Positions 8,162 to 16,888 of a DNA stretch of 64,000 nucleotides are shown piece after piece. The notes under the pieces were generated by a model. The model was not told the DNA's origin. It saw nothing but the letters and a program-made list of their open reading frames with translations, and searched no databases. Source of the DNA: Saccharomonospora marina XMU15 (GTDB taxonomy: Bacteria > Actinomycetota > Actinomycetes > Mycobacteriales > Pseudonocardiaceae); the NCBI RefSeq assembly GCF_000244955.1, contig NZ_CM001439.1, positions 4,645,234-4,709,233 of the forward strand, written 5' to 3'. The translations under genes and the position numbers were made by a program. How positions within the stretch are numbered: position 1 is the stretch's first letter; each line of letters begins with the position of its first letter.

Positions 8162-8452
8162 CCGCCTGCCACGCCTGTCGCCACGGGCGCGACCCGACGG
8201 CCAGAGATCGTCGACATGGTCGCGTGCACCATCCTGCCGAGTCCTTCGAATGCTGAGTTTTCGAATTCACCGAAGGTCCTGACCGTCCGATACCGATTCG
8301 CGAGCATGTGCTGTCCGGCAGGCCGCTGCTCTCCAGCCCAGCCGAACCGGTGTTCACTGTCGATCATTCGACGGCGAGGCGCTCGACGAGCGGATTCCAC
8401 CTCGGCGGCGACGATCGCGTAACCGAGACATTTCTGATCGGTAACCGCAGCC
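8162..8452. other. Non-coding stretch between the Asp23 operon and the sugar-uptake promoter
   Basis: No convincing gene, RNA or repeat is visible here. Only a short weak stem (GTCGC/GCGAC near 8178-8194) follows the AmaP stop. Small open frames on both strands have no recognisable domain or ribosome-binding site. Confidence 0.5.
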
Positions 8453-8482
8453 TTGACACCGAAGAGTGACAGCGGCCATAGT
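8453..8482 (+). promoter_or_regulatory. Sigma-70-type promoter of the sugar-uptake operon
   Basis: A perfect TTGACA at 8453-8458 is followed after 18 bases by CATAGT (8477-8482), a four-of-six match to TATAAT. The LacI-type operator begins 15 bases downstream, so transcription would start just ahead of it. This is classical repression geometry. Confidence 0.65.
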
Positions 8483-8497
8483 TGCGGCGCCGTGCGA

Positions 8498-8513
8498 GTG
8501 AGAGCGCTCTCAC
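8498..8513. promoter_or_regulatory. LacI/CebR-type operator
   Basis: GTGAGAGCGCTCTCAC is a perfect 16-bp palindrome with the central CG step typical of LacI-family operators. It is close to the GGGAGCGCTCCC core of Streptomyces CebR sites. It sits just downstream of the predicted transcription start and upstream of the binding-protein gene. The LacI regulator encoded at the end of the operon is the likely ligand. Confidence 0.85.
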
Positions 8514-8589
8514 GGAACGGGCGGGTTCGTCGTCACGACTGCCGAAACCCGCCATCCACTCAATAGCTATCCGGCGGGAGCGTTACAGC

Positions 8590-9906
8590 GTGCGTAAGTT
8601 CTCCCTGAGGTCGAGCGACCGACTCGGCCTTCCCCTGCGAAGAAGTCTTCTCATTGGTGCCGTGGCGACCCTCGTCGCGGGCATGTCCGCCGCGTGCGGC
8701 GGCGGTAGCGGTGACACCGAGCAGGTCGCGCTCGGCAAGAACGACACACTGACCATCACGACGTTCAGCACCTTCGGCTACGACGGCCTCATCAAGAAGT
8801 GGAACGCCGACCCCAACCGGCCGTTCAAGGTCGAGCACACCGTCATCTCGGAGTGGGACACCTGGAAGCAGAACCTCACCACGAACCTCCAGGCGGGCAC
8901 CGGCCTCACCGACATCGTCGCCATCGAGGGTGACGCGATGCCCCAGTTCCTGGCACCGGGCGCGTCCGATCAGTTCGTGGACCTGGCCGATCCGTCACTC
9001 GACGGCCGCTGGGTCGACTATAAGTACAAGGAGGGCCAGACCAGCGACGGCAAGCAGATCGGCTACCCGACCGACGCGGGCCCGGAGGCGATCTGCTACC
9101 GCGCGGACCTGTTCCGGAAGGCAGGCCTTCCCACCGAGCGCGACGAAGTAGCCAAGCTGTTCGACACCTGGGAGCACTACTTCGCCACGGGCGAGGAGTT
9201 CGTCGAGAAGGTTCCCGGCACGAAGTGGTACGACTCGAGCGGTTCGATCGCCCAGGCGATGCTGAACCAGACCAAGTACCCCTTCCAGAAGGCCGACAAC
9301 ACGGTCGACATCGACAACGCTGAGCTGAAGGGCGTCTACGACACCGTCACCAAGTACGCCCCAACGCTGTCGACGAGAGTCGTCCAGTGGAAGGACGACT
9401 GGGTGGCCAACTTCACCAACGACGGCTTCGCGACGATGCCGTGTCCAGGCTGGATGTTCGCCAACATCAAGGACTCCGCACCGGATGTCGAGGGCTGGGA
9501 CATCGCCGACGCCTTCCCCGGCGGCGGCGGCAACTGGGGCGGCTCCTTCCTCGCCGTACCCACGCAGTCGCAGCACCAGGCAGAGGCCGCGCAGTTCGCC
9601 AACTGGCTGACCGACGCCGACCAGCAGGTCGCCGCGTTCGAAGAGGCGGGCAACTTCCCCGCCAACACCGCCGCTGCGCAGCAACTCGTCTCCAGGGACG
9701 TAACGGACCCGTACTTCAACGACGCTCCCACCATCGAGATCCTCGCCAACCGCGCGGAGGCGGTGGAGCCGGGAGTGCCGTACAAGGGTGACAAGTACTC
9801 CGACATCCTCGGTCTCCTGCAGACCGCGATCCAGCGAGTCGACGAAGGCGCCTCGCCGGATTCGTCCTGGCAGACGTTCGCGGCCGCCGTCGGCCAGCTC
9901 TCCTGA
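8590..9906 (+). CDS. Sugar ABC transporter substrate-binding lipoprotein (CebE-like)
   Basis: The 438-residue protein has a basic N-terminus, a hydrophobic segment and a lipobox ending SAAC around residue 36, so it should be a membrane-anchored lipoprotein. The mature part has the type of a family-1 extracellular sugar-binding protein (periplasmic-binding fold), with conserved features such as YPTDAGPEAICYRADLFRKA. The GTG at 8590 (GGGAG upstream) is chosen because the open frame before it contains the operator and 5' leader. Gene order (binding protein, two permeases, GH1 enzyme, LacI) mirrors the Streptomyces ceb system, so cellobiose or other beta-glucosides are the likely ligands. No ATPase gene is present; such systems share MsiK. 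Confidence 0.88.
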   Translation: MRKFSLRSSDRLGLPLRRSLLIGAVATLVAGMSAACGGGSGDTEQVALGKNDTLTITTFSTFGYDGLIKKWNADPNRPFKVEHTVISEWDTWKQNLTTNLQAGTGLTDIVAIEGDAMPQFLAPGASDQFVDLADPSLDGRWVDYKYKEGQTSDGKQIGYPTDAGPEAICYRADLFRKAGLPTERDEVAKLFDTWEHYFATGEEFVEKVPGTKWYDSSGSIAQAMLNQTKYPFQKADNTVDIDNAELKGVYDTVTKYAPTLSTRVVQWKDDWVANFTNDGFATMPCPGWMFANIKDSAPDVEGWDIADAFPGGGGNWGGSFLAVPTQSQHQAEAAQFANWLTDADQQVAAFEEAGNFPANTAAAQQLVSRDVTDPYFNDAPTIEILANRAEAVEPGVPYKGDKYSDILGLLQTAIQRVDEGASPDSSWQTFAAAVGQLS

Positions 9907-9920
9907 TCAAGGTAGACCGC

Positions 9921-10946
9921 GTGAGTGACAACGTATCGGCCACGGCCAGGGCCGCCGAATCACCGGCGACCCTGGCCGTGGCCCCCACCCCGCAGGCGGG
10001 TGCGGCGGGAGGCGGGCCCAAGCGCCGCACGTTCTCCCAGCGGTTCGACCGCTGGGATCTGAAGTTCTCGCCGTACCTCTACGTCCTTCCGTTCTTTCTG
10101 GTATTCGGGCTCATCGGGTTCTTCCCGATGGTCTACACCGGATACCTGTCGTTCTTCTCCTGGCCGCGCTTCAGCCCGGAACACGGCGAAGCGGTGGGCT
10201 GGGCCAACTACATCCACGTGCTGCAGGACCCCGTCTTCGCCAAGGCACTCGTCAACACGCTCGGGATCTTCCTGCTCTCCTCGTCGACGCAGATTCTCGT
10301 GGCGACGATCATCGCGGCGCTGCTCAACACCAGCCTGCGAGGCAGCGGCTGGTGGCGCATGGGGGTCATCCTGCCGTTCGTCGTCGCCCCCGCGGCGGCC
10401 GCGCTGATCTTCGGCTCGCTGTTCGCCGACAACGCAGGCCTGGTCAACCACATCCTCAGCGGCCTCGGGCTGCCCGAAATCGAGTGGCACGCCAACCGGC
10501 CCGCGAGCTGGCTGGCCATCGCCACCATGGTCAACTGGCGCTGGACCGGCTACAACACGCTGATCCTGCTCGCCGCGATGGTGGCCATTCCGCGCTACCT
10601 CTACGAGGCGGCCGTGATCGACGGGGCAGGCCCGGTGCGGCAGTTCTTCAGCGTGACCCTGCCCTCGATCCGGCCGACGATGCTGTTCGTCATCATCACG
10701 TCGACGATCGGCGGGTTGCAGATCTTCACCGAGCCTCGACTGTTCGACACCAACCTGCAGCACCAGGGCGGCGCGGACTACCAGTACCAGACGCTGACGA
10801 TGTACATCTTCAACACGGCCAACAGCAGCACCGACCCGTACCCGAGGGCCGCGGCCGCCTCCTGGATTCTTGTGCTCATCATCATCGGGTTCGCGCTGGT
10901 CAACTTCCTCATCACCCGCGCTGTCCACCGAAGGAACCAGATATGA
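9921..10946 (+). CDS. Sugar ABC transporter permease (CebF-like)
   Basis: The 341-residue protein has six predicted membrane helices after a ~45-residue cytoplasmic Pro/Ala-rich extension. It carries the permease EAA-type loop YLYEAAVIDGAGPVRQFFSV, which contacts the ATPase. It is of the MalF/UgpA type. The GTG start at 9921 follows the binding-protein stop by 14 bases with AAGG upstream. It forms a heterodimeric translocation pore with the next gene, which it overlaps by ATGA. Confidence 0.9.
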   Translation: MSDNVSATARAAESPATLAVAPTPQAGAAGGGPKRRTFSQRFDRWDLKFSPYLYVLPFFLVFGLIGFFPMVYTGYLSFFSWPRFSPEHGEAVGWANYIHVLQDPVFAKALVNTLGIFLLSSSTQILVATIIAALLNTSLRGSGWWRMGVILPFVVAPAAAALIFGSLFADNAGLVNHILSGLGLPEIEWHANRPASWLAIATMVNWRWTGYNTLILLAAMVAIPRYLYEAAVIDGAGPVRQFFSVTLPSIRPTMLFVIITSTIGGLQIFTEPRLFDTNLQHQGGADYQYQTLTMYIFNTANSSTDPYPRAAAASWILVLIIIGFALVNFLITRAVHRRNQI

Positions 10947-11773
10947 CCCGCCGACCAGGTTTTCTCGTCTACGGCCTGCTCGCCGCGTTCCTGGCCGGCT
11001 CGGCGTTCCCGCTGTACTGGTCGTTCGTGATCGGTTCGGTGACCAGGCAGCGGGCGATCCAGACGCCCCCGCCGCTGGTTCCCGGTGGTCACTTCCTCGA
11101 GAATGCCTCAAAAGTCTTCGACCGGATCGATTTCTGGTCCGCCCTGGCCAATTCGATCCTCATCTCGGGGGTCTCGGCTCTTTCGGTGGTGCTGTTTTGC
11201 ACGCTCGCCGGATACGCCTTCGCCAAGCTCCGCTTCCGAGGTAGCAACGCGTTGCTGGTCGTCGTGATCATCACCATGGCCGTGCCTCCGCAGCTGGCGC
11301 TGATCCCGCTGCTGCGGGAATTCAACAACCTTGGACTGACCGGCACGCATTTCGCGGTCGCGCTGCCCTGGCTCGTGACCGCGTTCGGGGTGTTCTTCAT
11401 GCGGCAGTACCTTGTCGACGCCATCCCCGACGAGTTGATCGAGGCCGCCCGAGTCGACGGTTGCTCGATGATCCGTACTTTTTGGACGGTAGCGATGCCT
11501 GCGGCGCGCCCTGCGATGGCGATCCTTGCCCTGTTCACCTTCATGCAGGCCTGGACCGACTTCATGTGGCCGCTGGTCATCCTGCAGGGCTCCGACGTGC
11601 AGACCCTGCAGACCGCGCTCGATCAGCTCAAGATCTCCTCCGGGCAGGGATTCAGTGACCTGGCGCTGCTGCAGGCGGGCACCATCCTGGCCACCGTTCC
11701 GCTCATTCTCCTGTTCATCGCGACCGGCCGGCACCTCGTGTCCGGCATCATGCAAGGAGCCGTCAAAGGATGA
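10943..11773 (+). CDS. Sugar ABC transporter permease (CebG-like)
   Basis: The protein has 276 residues and six membrane helices and is of the MalG/UgpE type. The EAA loop reads ELIEAARVDGCSMIRTFWTV. It starts at an ATG overlapping the preceding stop (ATGA), with AAGGAAC upstream, and its own stop overlaps the GH1 start. It partners the preceding permease in an importer expected to be energised by an ATPase encoded elsewhere. Confidence 0.92.
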   Translation: MTRRPGFLVYGLLAAFLAGSAFPLYWSFVIGSVTRQRAIQTPPPLVPGGHFLENASKVFDRIDFWSALANSILISGVSALSVVLFCTLAGYAFAKLRFRGSNALLVVVIITMAVPPQLALIPLLREFNNLGLTGTHFAVALPWLVTAFGVFFMRQYLVDAIPDELIEAARVDGCSMIRTFWTVAMPAARPAMAILALFTFMQAWTDFMWPLVILQGSDVQTLQTALDQLKISSGQGFSDLALLQAGTILATVPLILLFIATGRHLVSGIMQGAVKG

Positions 11774-13230
11774 CCATGCAGACCTCACCCGCCACGCCCC
11801 AGACCGTGCGCTTCCCCGATGGTTTCCTGTGGGGCGCGGCCACGGCGTCGTACCAGATCGAGGGCGCGGTAGACGAGGACGGCCGCACGCCGTCCATTTG
11901 GGACGTGTACTCGCGGCTGCCCGGCGCGATCCTCAACGGTGACACCGGCGACGTGGCGTGCGACCACTACCACCGGATGCCGGAGGACGTCGCGCTCATG
12001 AAGCGGCTCAACCTCGGCTCCTACCGGTTCTCCACCGCCTGGCCACGGGTGCGTCCCGACGGCGCCGCGGTCAACCAGAAGGGAATCGACTTTTACAGCG
12101 CGCTGGTCGACGAACTGCTCGAGGCGGGCATCGTCCCCTGGGTGACGCTGTATCACTGGGACCTACCCCAGGCACTGGAGGACAAGGGCGGCTGGCTCAA
12201 CCGCGACACCGCGCACCGCTTCGTCGAGTACGCTACGACCGTGTACGACGCGCTTGGCGACCGAGTCCAGTACTGGACCACGCTCAACGAGCCGTACTGC
12301 TCCTCGCTGCTGGGCTACACCGCGGGCCGCAAGGCACCCGGCAGGCAGGAGGGCGTCGCCGGCCTCATCGCCGCCCACCACCTGCTGCTCGCCCATGGCA
12401 TGGCCGTCGACGAGCTACGCGGCCTCGGCGCGACGCCCGAAAACGGCAAGCAGGTCGGCATCACGCTCAACCTGACCACCGCTGAGGCGTTCGATCCTGC
12501 CGAGGAAGCCGACGTGGACGCAGCCCGACGTGTCGACGGGTTCTTCAACCGGCTCTTCCTGGAACCGCTTTTCAACGGTCGCTACGCCGACGACCTGGCT
12601 ACCGACACCGAGGGCATGACCTACCAGGACCGGCCGTGGCAGGACTGGATCCGCGACGGCGACCTCGACCTGATCAGTAGGCCGCTGGACGCGCTCGGCG
12701 TCAACTACTACAGCCCGCAGGGCGCGAGTGGGCGTCCGCACGAGGACCTACTGGGAGCCGGCGTGCCGCACGCAACCCGCCCGGCCGCGTCGCCGTTCCC
12801 CGGTGGGGAGGAGATCGTGTTCCCTCGCCGGGGGTTGCCGACGACGGCGATGGACTGGGAAGTGCGGCCGGAGGCACTCACCCGACTACTCGAACGGGTG
12901 CGCGACGAGTACGCGGTGCCGCCTATCTACATCACCGAGAACGGTGCCGCCTACGACGACGTGGTGACGCCGGACGGCGCGATCCACGACAGCGATCGGC
13001 GCCGTTACATCGATCTCCACCTGCGCGCGATCAACGACGCGATCAACGACGGGGTCGACGTGCGCGGCTACTTCGTCTGGTCGCTGCTCGACAACTTCGA
13101 GTGGGCTTTCGGCTACCACAACCGGTTCGGCATCATCCACGTCGACTACGACACGCAGGTCCGCACGCCGAAGGACAGCGGGCTGTGGTACGCGGGTGTC
13201 GCCGCCACCAACCAGCTACCGGGAGTCTGA
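11770..13230 (+). CDS. GH1 family beta-glucosidase (BglC-like)
   Basis: The 486-residue enzyme is the usual length for glycoside hydrolase family 1. The catalytic acid/base lies in TLNEP (E174) and the nucleophile in YITENG (E390). The N-terminal FLWGAATASYQIEGA and NLGSYRFSTAWPRV patterns are also diagnostic. There is no signal peptide, so it acts in the cytoplasm, hydrolysing imported cellobiose or related beta-glucosides to glucose. It is coupled to the upstream permease by an ATGA overlap. The LacI coding frame begins inside or at its 3' end. Confidence 0.95.
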   Translation: MTMQTSPATPQTVRFPDGFLWGAATASYQIEGAVDEDGRTPSIWDVYSRLPGAILNGDTGDVACDHYHRMPEDVALMKRLNLGSYRFSTAWPRVRPDGAAVNQKGIDFYSALVDELLEAGIVPWVTLYHWDLPQALEDKGGWLNRDTAHRFVEYATTVYDALGDRVQYWTTLNEPYCSSLLGYTAGRKAPGRQEGVAGLIAAHHLLLAHGMAVDELRGLGATPENGKQVGITLNLTTAEAFDPAEEADVDAARRVDGFFNRLFLEPLFNGRYADDLATDTEGMTYQDRPWQDWIRDGDLDLISRPLDALGVNYYSPQGASGRPHEDLLGAGVPHATRPAASPFPGGEEIVFPRRGLPTTAMDWEVRPEALTRLLERVRDEYAVPPIYITENGAAYDDVVTPDGAIHDSDRRRYIDLHLRAINDAINDGVDVRGYFVWSLLDNFEWAFGYHNRFGIIHVDYDTQVRTPKDSGLWYAGVAATNQLPGV

Positions 13231-14252
13231 AGATCGCCGAGGTAACGAGGGGCTCGCCCACGCTCGAGGAAGTGGCCCGGCTGGCCGGAGTCAGCCGGGC
13301 CACCGCCTCGCGCGCCATCAACGGCGGTTCCCGGGTGAGTGCCCGCGCCCAGCGGGCGGTCGAGGACGCCGTACGACGGCTGGGCTACACGCCCAACACG
13401 GCGGCGCGATCGCTTGTCACCCGGCGTACCGACTCGGTGGCGCTCATCGTCCCCGAGCCCGACGAGCACGTCTTCTCCGACCCGTTCTTCGCGCGCACCC
13501 TGCACGTCGTCACCAACGTCCTCTCCGAGCGCGATCTTCAGGTGGTGCTCCTCATCGCGCGCCCGGGCGACGACAAGCAGCGCGTGTTGCGCTACCTGCG
13601 CGGACGCCACATCGACGGCGCCATCGTGGTCTCCCACCACCGCGACGACGGCCTTTCCGACCGCCTCGCGGCCCTCGAGTTGCCGAGTACGTTCATCGGT
13701 CGCCCGTGGACCTGCACGGACCAGCTTTCCTACGTCAGCACCGACAACTTCGACGGCGCCAACAAGGCCGCCCGCCTGCTCATCGAGCGCGGCTGCCGCC
13801 GGATCGGCACGATCGCAGGCCCCGCCGACATGACCGTTGGGCGCGACCGCCTCGAGGGATGGCGGCAGGCGCTCACCGGCGCGGGTCTGCCAACGGACGC
13901 GGTCGTGCACGGCGACTTCACCGAGGCCGGTGGCGCCGACGCCTGCGAAACCCTGCTGCAGGCCCACCCCGACCTCGACGGCCTCGTGGTGGCCTCGGAC
14001 CTGATGGCGTCCGGGGCGATTCGAGTACTCACCGCGCGGGGCCGCCGCGTACCCGACGACATTGCCGTGACCGGCTACGACGACCTCGGCATCGCCGAGC
14101 GCACCGACCCGCCGCTGACCACGCTGCGCAACCCGATCTCCGAGATGGCCGAGCAAGCGGCCCTGCTACTCATCGAGCAACTCGACGGCGACGACATCAG
14201 CCCGCGTCATGCCGTCTTCACGCCTACCCTCATCCGGCGGCGAAGCGCGTAG
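13185..14252 (+). CDS. LacI-family transcriptional regulator (CebR-like)
   Basis: The protein is LacI-type with N-terminal helix-turn-helix TLEEVARLAGVSRATASRAI, the hinge helix (NTAARSLVTRRT) and a periplasmic-binding-like effector domain. The start is uncertain. The GTG at 13185 has AAGGA nine bases upstream and would overlap the GH1 gene by 46 bases; a CTG at 13227 overlapping the GH1 stop is an alternative. No ATG lies between these and the DNA-binding helix. It most likely represses the operon through the 8498-8513 palindrome, with a beta-glucoside as inducer, by analogy with CebR. It is convergent with the ArsO-like gene. Confidence 0.88.
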   Translation: MVRGCRRHQPATGSLKIAEVTRGSPTLEEVARLAGVSRATASRAINGGSRVSARAQRAVEDAVRRLGYTPNTAARSLVTRRTDSVALIVPEPDEHVFSDPFFARTLHVVTNVLSERDLQVVLLIARPGDDKQRVLRYLRGRHIDGAIVVSHHRDDGLSDRLAALELPSTFIGRPWTCTDQLSYVSTDNFDGANKAARLLIERGCRRIGTIAGPADMTVGRDRLEGWRQALTGAGLPTDAVVHGDFTEAGGADACETLLQAHPDLDGLVVASDLMASGAIRVLTARGRRVPDDIAVTGYDDLGIAERTDPPLTTLRNPISEMAEQAALLLIEQLDGDDISPRHAVFTPTLIRRRSA

Positions 14253-14262
14253 CTCAGGCGTT

Positions 14263-14314
14263 GCGGTGAGGCCGGCTCGCAAGCCGCGTGCCGTGGCCCC
14301 GCCGACCTCACCGC
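14263..14314. terminator. Possible bidirectional terminator hairpin
   Basis: GCGGTGAGG (14263-14271) and CCTCACCGC (14306-14314) are exact reverse complements. They enclose a GC-rich loop that can itself pair (GGCT...AGCC). The element lies in the short space between the convergent LacI and ArsO-like genes. No U-run follows, as is common in actinobacteria. Confidence 0.4.
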
Positions 14315-14316
14315 GG

Positions 14317-15381
14317 TCAGGCGACCAGCCAGCCCGCGTCCCGGACGTGAGCGGTCAGGGCCGCGGTGACGTGCTCCGCGTCGCGGTGCACACCCCGCAG
14401 GGTGTTGGAAGCGAACGAACGCTGGAACTCCAGACCGACGTAGACAAGGCCGACGTGGGTGGTTGAGATGCCGCCGGTGTGCTGGGCGAGTCCGCCGGTG
14501 AGGGCATCGAGTGGTTCCAGGTAGTCCAGGTGGGGTCGGTACCCGGTGGCGAACAGGACCGTGTCCACCCGTTCCCGGGAGCCGTCCGACCAGACCAGGT
14601 GATCGGCGTCGAAGGCGGTGAACATGGGGCGGCGGTCGAGTCGGCCGGTGTCGAACGCGCGGTGGTAGTCGCCGGTGTCCAGTACGAGCGTGCCGCTGAC
14701 CAACCGGGCCAGCCACTCGGCGGGCAGGTCGTCGAAGCCGGTGTGTCGCAGCCAGTAGTGCAGATCCCGCCCCCGAAGTCGTTGCGGGACGAAGCTGATC
14801 GGCTGCCGGGTGGCGAGAGTGACCTCGGCGACATCGGCCAGTTCGTAGCCGATCTGCACCGCCGAGTTCCCGGCGCCGACCACGACGATGCGCTGCCCGG
14901 CGAACGGCTTCGGACCGCGGTAGGCGGCCGCGTGCAGCACCTGCCCCGCGAAGCCACTGCTGCCGGGCAGCGTGGGCAGGTAGGGGTTGCCGAAGGAGCC
15001 GGTGGCGGCGACCACGCCTGCCGCGGGAAGCGCCTCACCCGCGGCGGTGTGGACAAGGAAGCCACCGGAGGGGCGCGCGGTAACGGCCGTGACGCGGGTG
15101 TCGGTGCGGATGTCGACATCGAGCCCGGCCGCGTAGCCGCGCAGGTAGTCCGCGACCTCGTCCCTGGTGGGGTAGCGTTCGGGCGATCCAGGGAACGGCA
15201 CGCCGGGCATGCCGCTGTAGCCCGCGGGGGAGAACAGGGTAAGGCTGTCGTAGTAGTGCGGCCACGATCCGGTCGGCTCGGACCCCGCTTCCAGCACGAT
15301 CGGGTTCAGCCCGCGAGCACGTGCCGCACGAGCGGCCGCGAGGCCGGACTGACCGCCGCCGATGACGATGACATCGTTCAA
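14317..15381 (-). CDS. ArsO-like flavin-containing monooxygenase
   Basis: The 354-residue protein has an FAD-binding Rossmann motif at its start (VIVIGGGQSGLAAARAA) and a second NADPH-binding motif (IVVVGAGNSAVQIGYELA, residues ~166-183). An ATG motif (LFATGYRP) sits near the end. The DSLTLFSPAGYSGMPG pattern resembles the ArsO group of flavin monooxygenases found in arsenic operons, and also CzcO-type proteins. It follows the second flavoprotein on the same strand after 92 bases. No arsR, acr3/arsB or arsC gene is in the window, so the function remains open. Confidence 0.8.
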   Translation of the reverse strand: MNDVIVIGGGQSGLAAARAARARGLNPIVLEAGSEPTGSWPHYYDSLTLFSPAGYSGMPGVPFPGSPERYPTRDEVADYLRGYAAGLDVDIRTDTRVTAVTARPSGGFLVHTAAGEALPAAGVVAATGSFGNPYLPTLPGSSGFAGQVLHAAAYRGPKPFAGQRIVVVGAGNSAVQIGYELADVAEVTLATRQPISFVPQRLRGRDLHYWLRHTGFDDLPAEWLARLVSGTLVLDTGDYHRAFDTGRLDRRPMFTAFDADHLVWSDGSRERVDTVLFATGYRPHLDYLEPLDALTGGLAQHTGGISTTHVGLVYVGLEFQRSFASNTLRGVHRDAEHVTAALTAHVRDAGWLVA

Positions 15382-15473
15382 GGTTTACCCCCAGTGGTTG
15401 TGGTCGGCGCGCCGGGCGAGGCCCGCCCGCCGCCGCATCGCGGATCGCGTTGGCACGATCGACGGGATCGCCA

Positions 15474-16802
15474 TCAGTTCTCGGCCGTGGGGACGGCGGA
15501 CAGGCGAAGCGGCTCCGGGCCGCCCGCGCAGCAGCCTCCAACGGCCTGGGAATCCGGTTCGTCGAAGAACAACCCCGCTCCGCCGCACACCCCGGTTTCG
15601 GGCAGCACCAGTTCCACCCGCTCGGCGGCCTCCCGATCGCCTGCCAGGTGCGCCGCGATGCTGCGTACCTGCTCGTAACCCGTCATCGCGAGGAAGGTCG
15701 GCGCGCGGCCGTAGCTCTTCATGCCTGCGAGGAACACCCCCGGCTCCGGATGGGACAGTTCGCGGGCGCCGTGCGGGTAGACGGTGCCGCACGAGTGCAC
15801 GTTCGGGTCGATCAGCGGCGCGAGCCCGACCGGCGCCTGCAACGTCGCGTCCAACTCCAGCCGCAGTTCCGACAGCCAGCTCAACTCCGGCCGGAAGCCG
15901 GTCAGCGCTACCACCTCGGCCACGTCTGTGACCTGGTGGCCGTGGCCGGACACCAGTGTCAGCAGCCCGTCGTCCTGCCGCCGCACAGCCTCGGTGCGGA
16001 ATCCGGTCACCACCTCCACCCGGCCTGCGGCGACGGCTTCCCTTGCGCGCGACCCCAGTGCCCCACGTGCGGGGAGTTGGTCGGCCTCGCCACCGCCGAA
16101 CGCGTCGCCGACCTGCCCTCGGCGCAGCAGCCAGCTCACCCTGGTCTGCGGAAGGCCCGCCAGCGCGACCAGCGCCGTCAGCGCCGAGTGGCCGCTTCCC
16201 GCGACGACCACGTGTCGTCCCGTGTAGCGGGCGCTTGTCAGCTCGTCGGTCAGGTCGGGCATCCGGTAGCTGACGCGATCCGCCGCCGCGCGCTCCCCGA
16301 GCGCGGGCAACCCGTCGCCCCCGAGCGGATTCGGCGAGCCCCAGGTTCCCGACGCGTCGATGACCGCGCGGGCGGTCAGCAACTCCTCGCGGCCGTTTCG
16401 GTGTCGGATGTGGACGGTCAGTGGCTCGCTGTCCCTGCCTGCGTCCACCACCCGGTCCCTGCCCCTGCGGGCCGCGCCGACCACCTCCGCGCCGAACCGC
16501 ACCCGCGTGCCAAGGGCCGCCGCGAGCGGACGCAGGTACTCGCTCACCCACTGCGCACCGGTCGGGTAAGCCTCGGCGGACGGCGGCCGCCAGCCCGTCG
16601 TGGCCAGCAGCCGCCCAGCGGCCGGGTCCACCAGCTCGGACCAGCGTGAGAACAACCGCACGTGGTGCCACTGACCGACCGCGTCCCCGGCCTCGGCCCC
16701 ACGTTCCAGTACCACCGGCTCGATCCCCCGCTCGACCAGCTCGGCCGCCGCAGCCAGACCCACCGGGCCCGCGCCGACCACGACCACCGGGAACTCGCTC
16801 AT
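15474..16802 (-). CDS. FAD/NAD(P)-dependent flavoprotein with Cys-rich C-terminus
   Basis: The 442-residue protein carries VVVVGAGPVGLAAAAELVE at the N-terminus for FAD and a second nucleotide loop HVVVAGSGHSALTALVALAG in the middle. Near the C-terminus ETGVCGGAG and VGGCCAGG provide cysteines that could act in metal(loid) or thiol chemistry. Flavoproteins of this kind occur in actinobacterial arsenic-resistance operons. The ATG at 16802 is preceded by AAAGG; the longer frame upstream runs through the operator repeats and is not coding. It probably forms an operon with the ArsO-like gene. Confidence 0.8.
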   Translation of the reverse strand: MSEFPVVVVGAGPVGLAAAAELVERGIEPVVLERGAEAGDAVGQWHHVRLFSRWSELVDPAAGRLLATTGWRPPSAEAYPTGAQWVSEYLRPLAAALGTRVRFGAEVVGAARRGRDRVVDAGRDSEPLTVHIRHRNGREELLTARAVIDASGTWGSPNPLGGDGLPALGERAAADRVSYRMPDLTDELTSARYTGRHVVVAGSGHSALTALVALAGLPQTRVSWLLRRGQVGDAFGGGEADQLPARGALGSRAREAVAAGRVEVVTGFRTEAVRRQDDGLLTLVSGHGHQVTDVAEVVALTGFRPELSWLSELRLELDATLQAPVGLAPLIDPNVHSCGTVYPHGARELSHPEPGVFLAGMKSYGRAPTFLAMTGYEQVRSIAAHLAGDREAAERVELVLPETGVCGGAGLFFDEPDSQAVGGCCAGGPEPLRLSAVPTAEN

Positions 16803-16824
16803 GAGACACCTTTCATCGACCGAC

Positions 16825-16888
16825 ATCGATTGATCGCACCGACTGTATCGACCAACGTAGATCCATGCAACCATCGATTGCGATCGAT
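16825..16888. promoter_or_regulatory. ATCGAT-repeat operator region (ArsR-like)
   Basis: Two sites stand out in the leader of the flavoprotein operon: ATCGATTGATCG at 16825-16836 and ATCGATTGCGATCGAT at 16873-16888, the latter an exact inverted repeat. AT-richer palindromes of this kind are used by ArsR/SmtB-type repressors. The regulator itself is not encoded nearby. The remaining bases up to the tRNA (16890-17130) hold nothing recognisable. Confidence 0.5.

Noticed and set aside
8216-8422. 68-codon plus-strand frame after amaP
   Set aside because: No domain or ribosome-binding site; non-coding leader region of the sugar operon.
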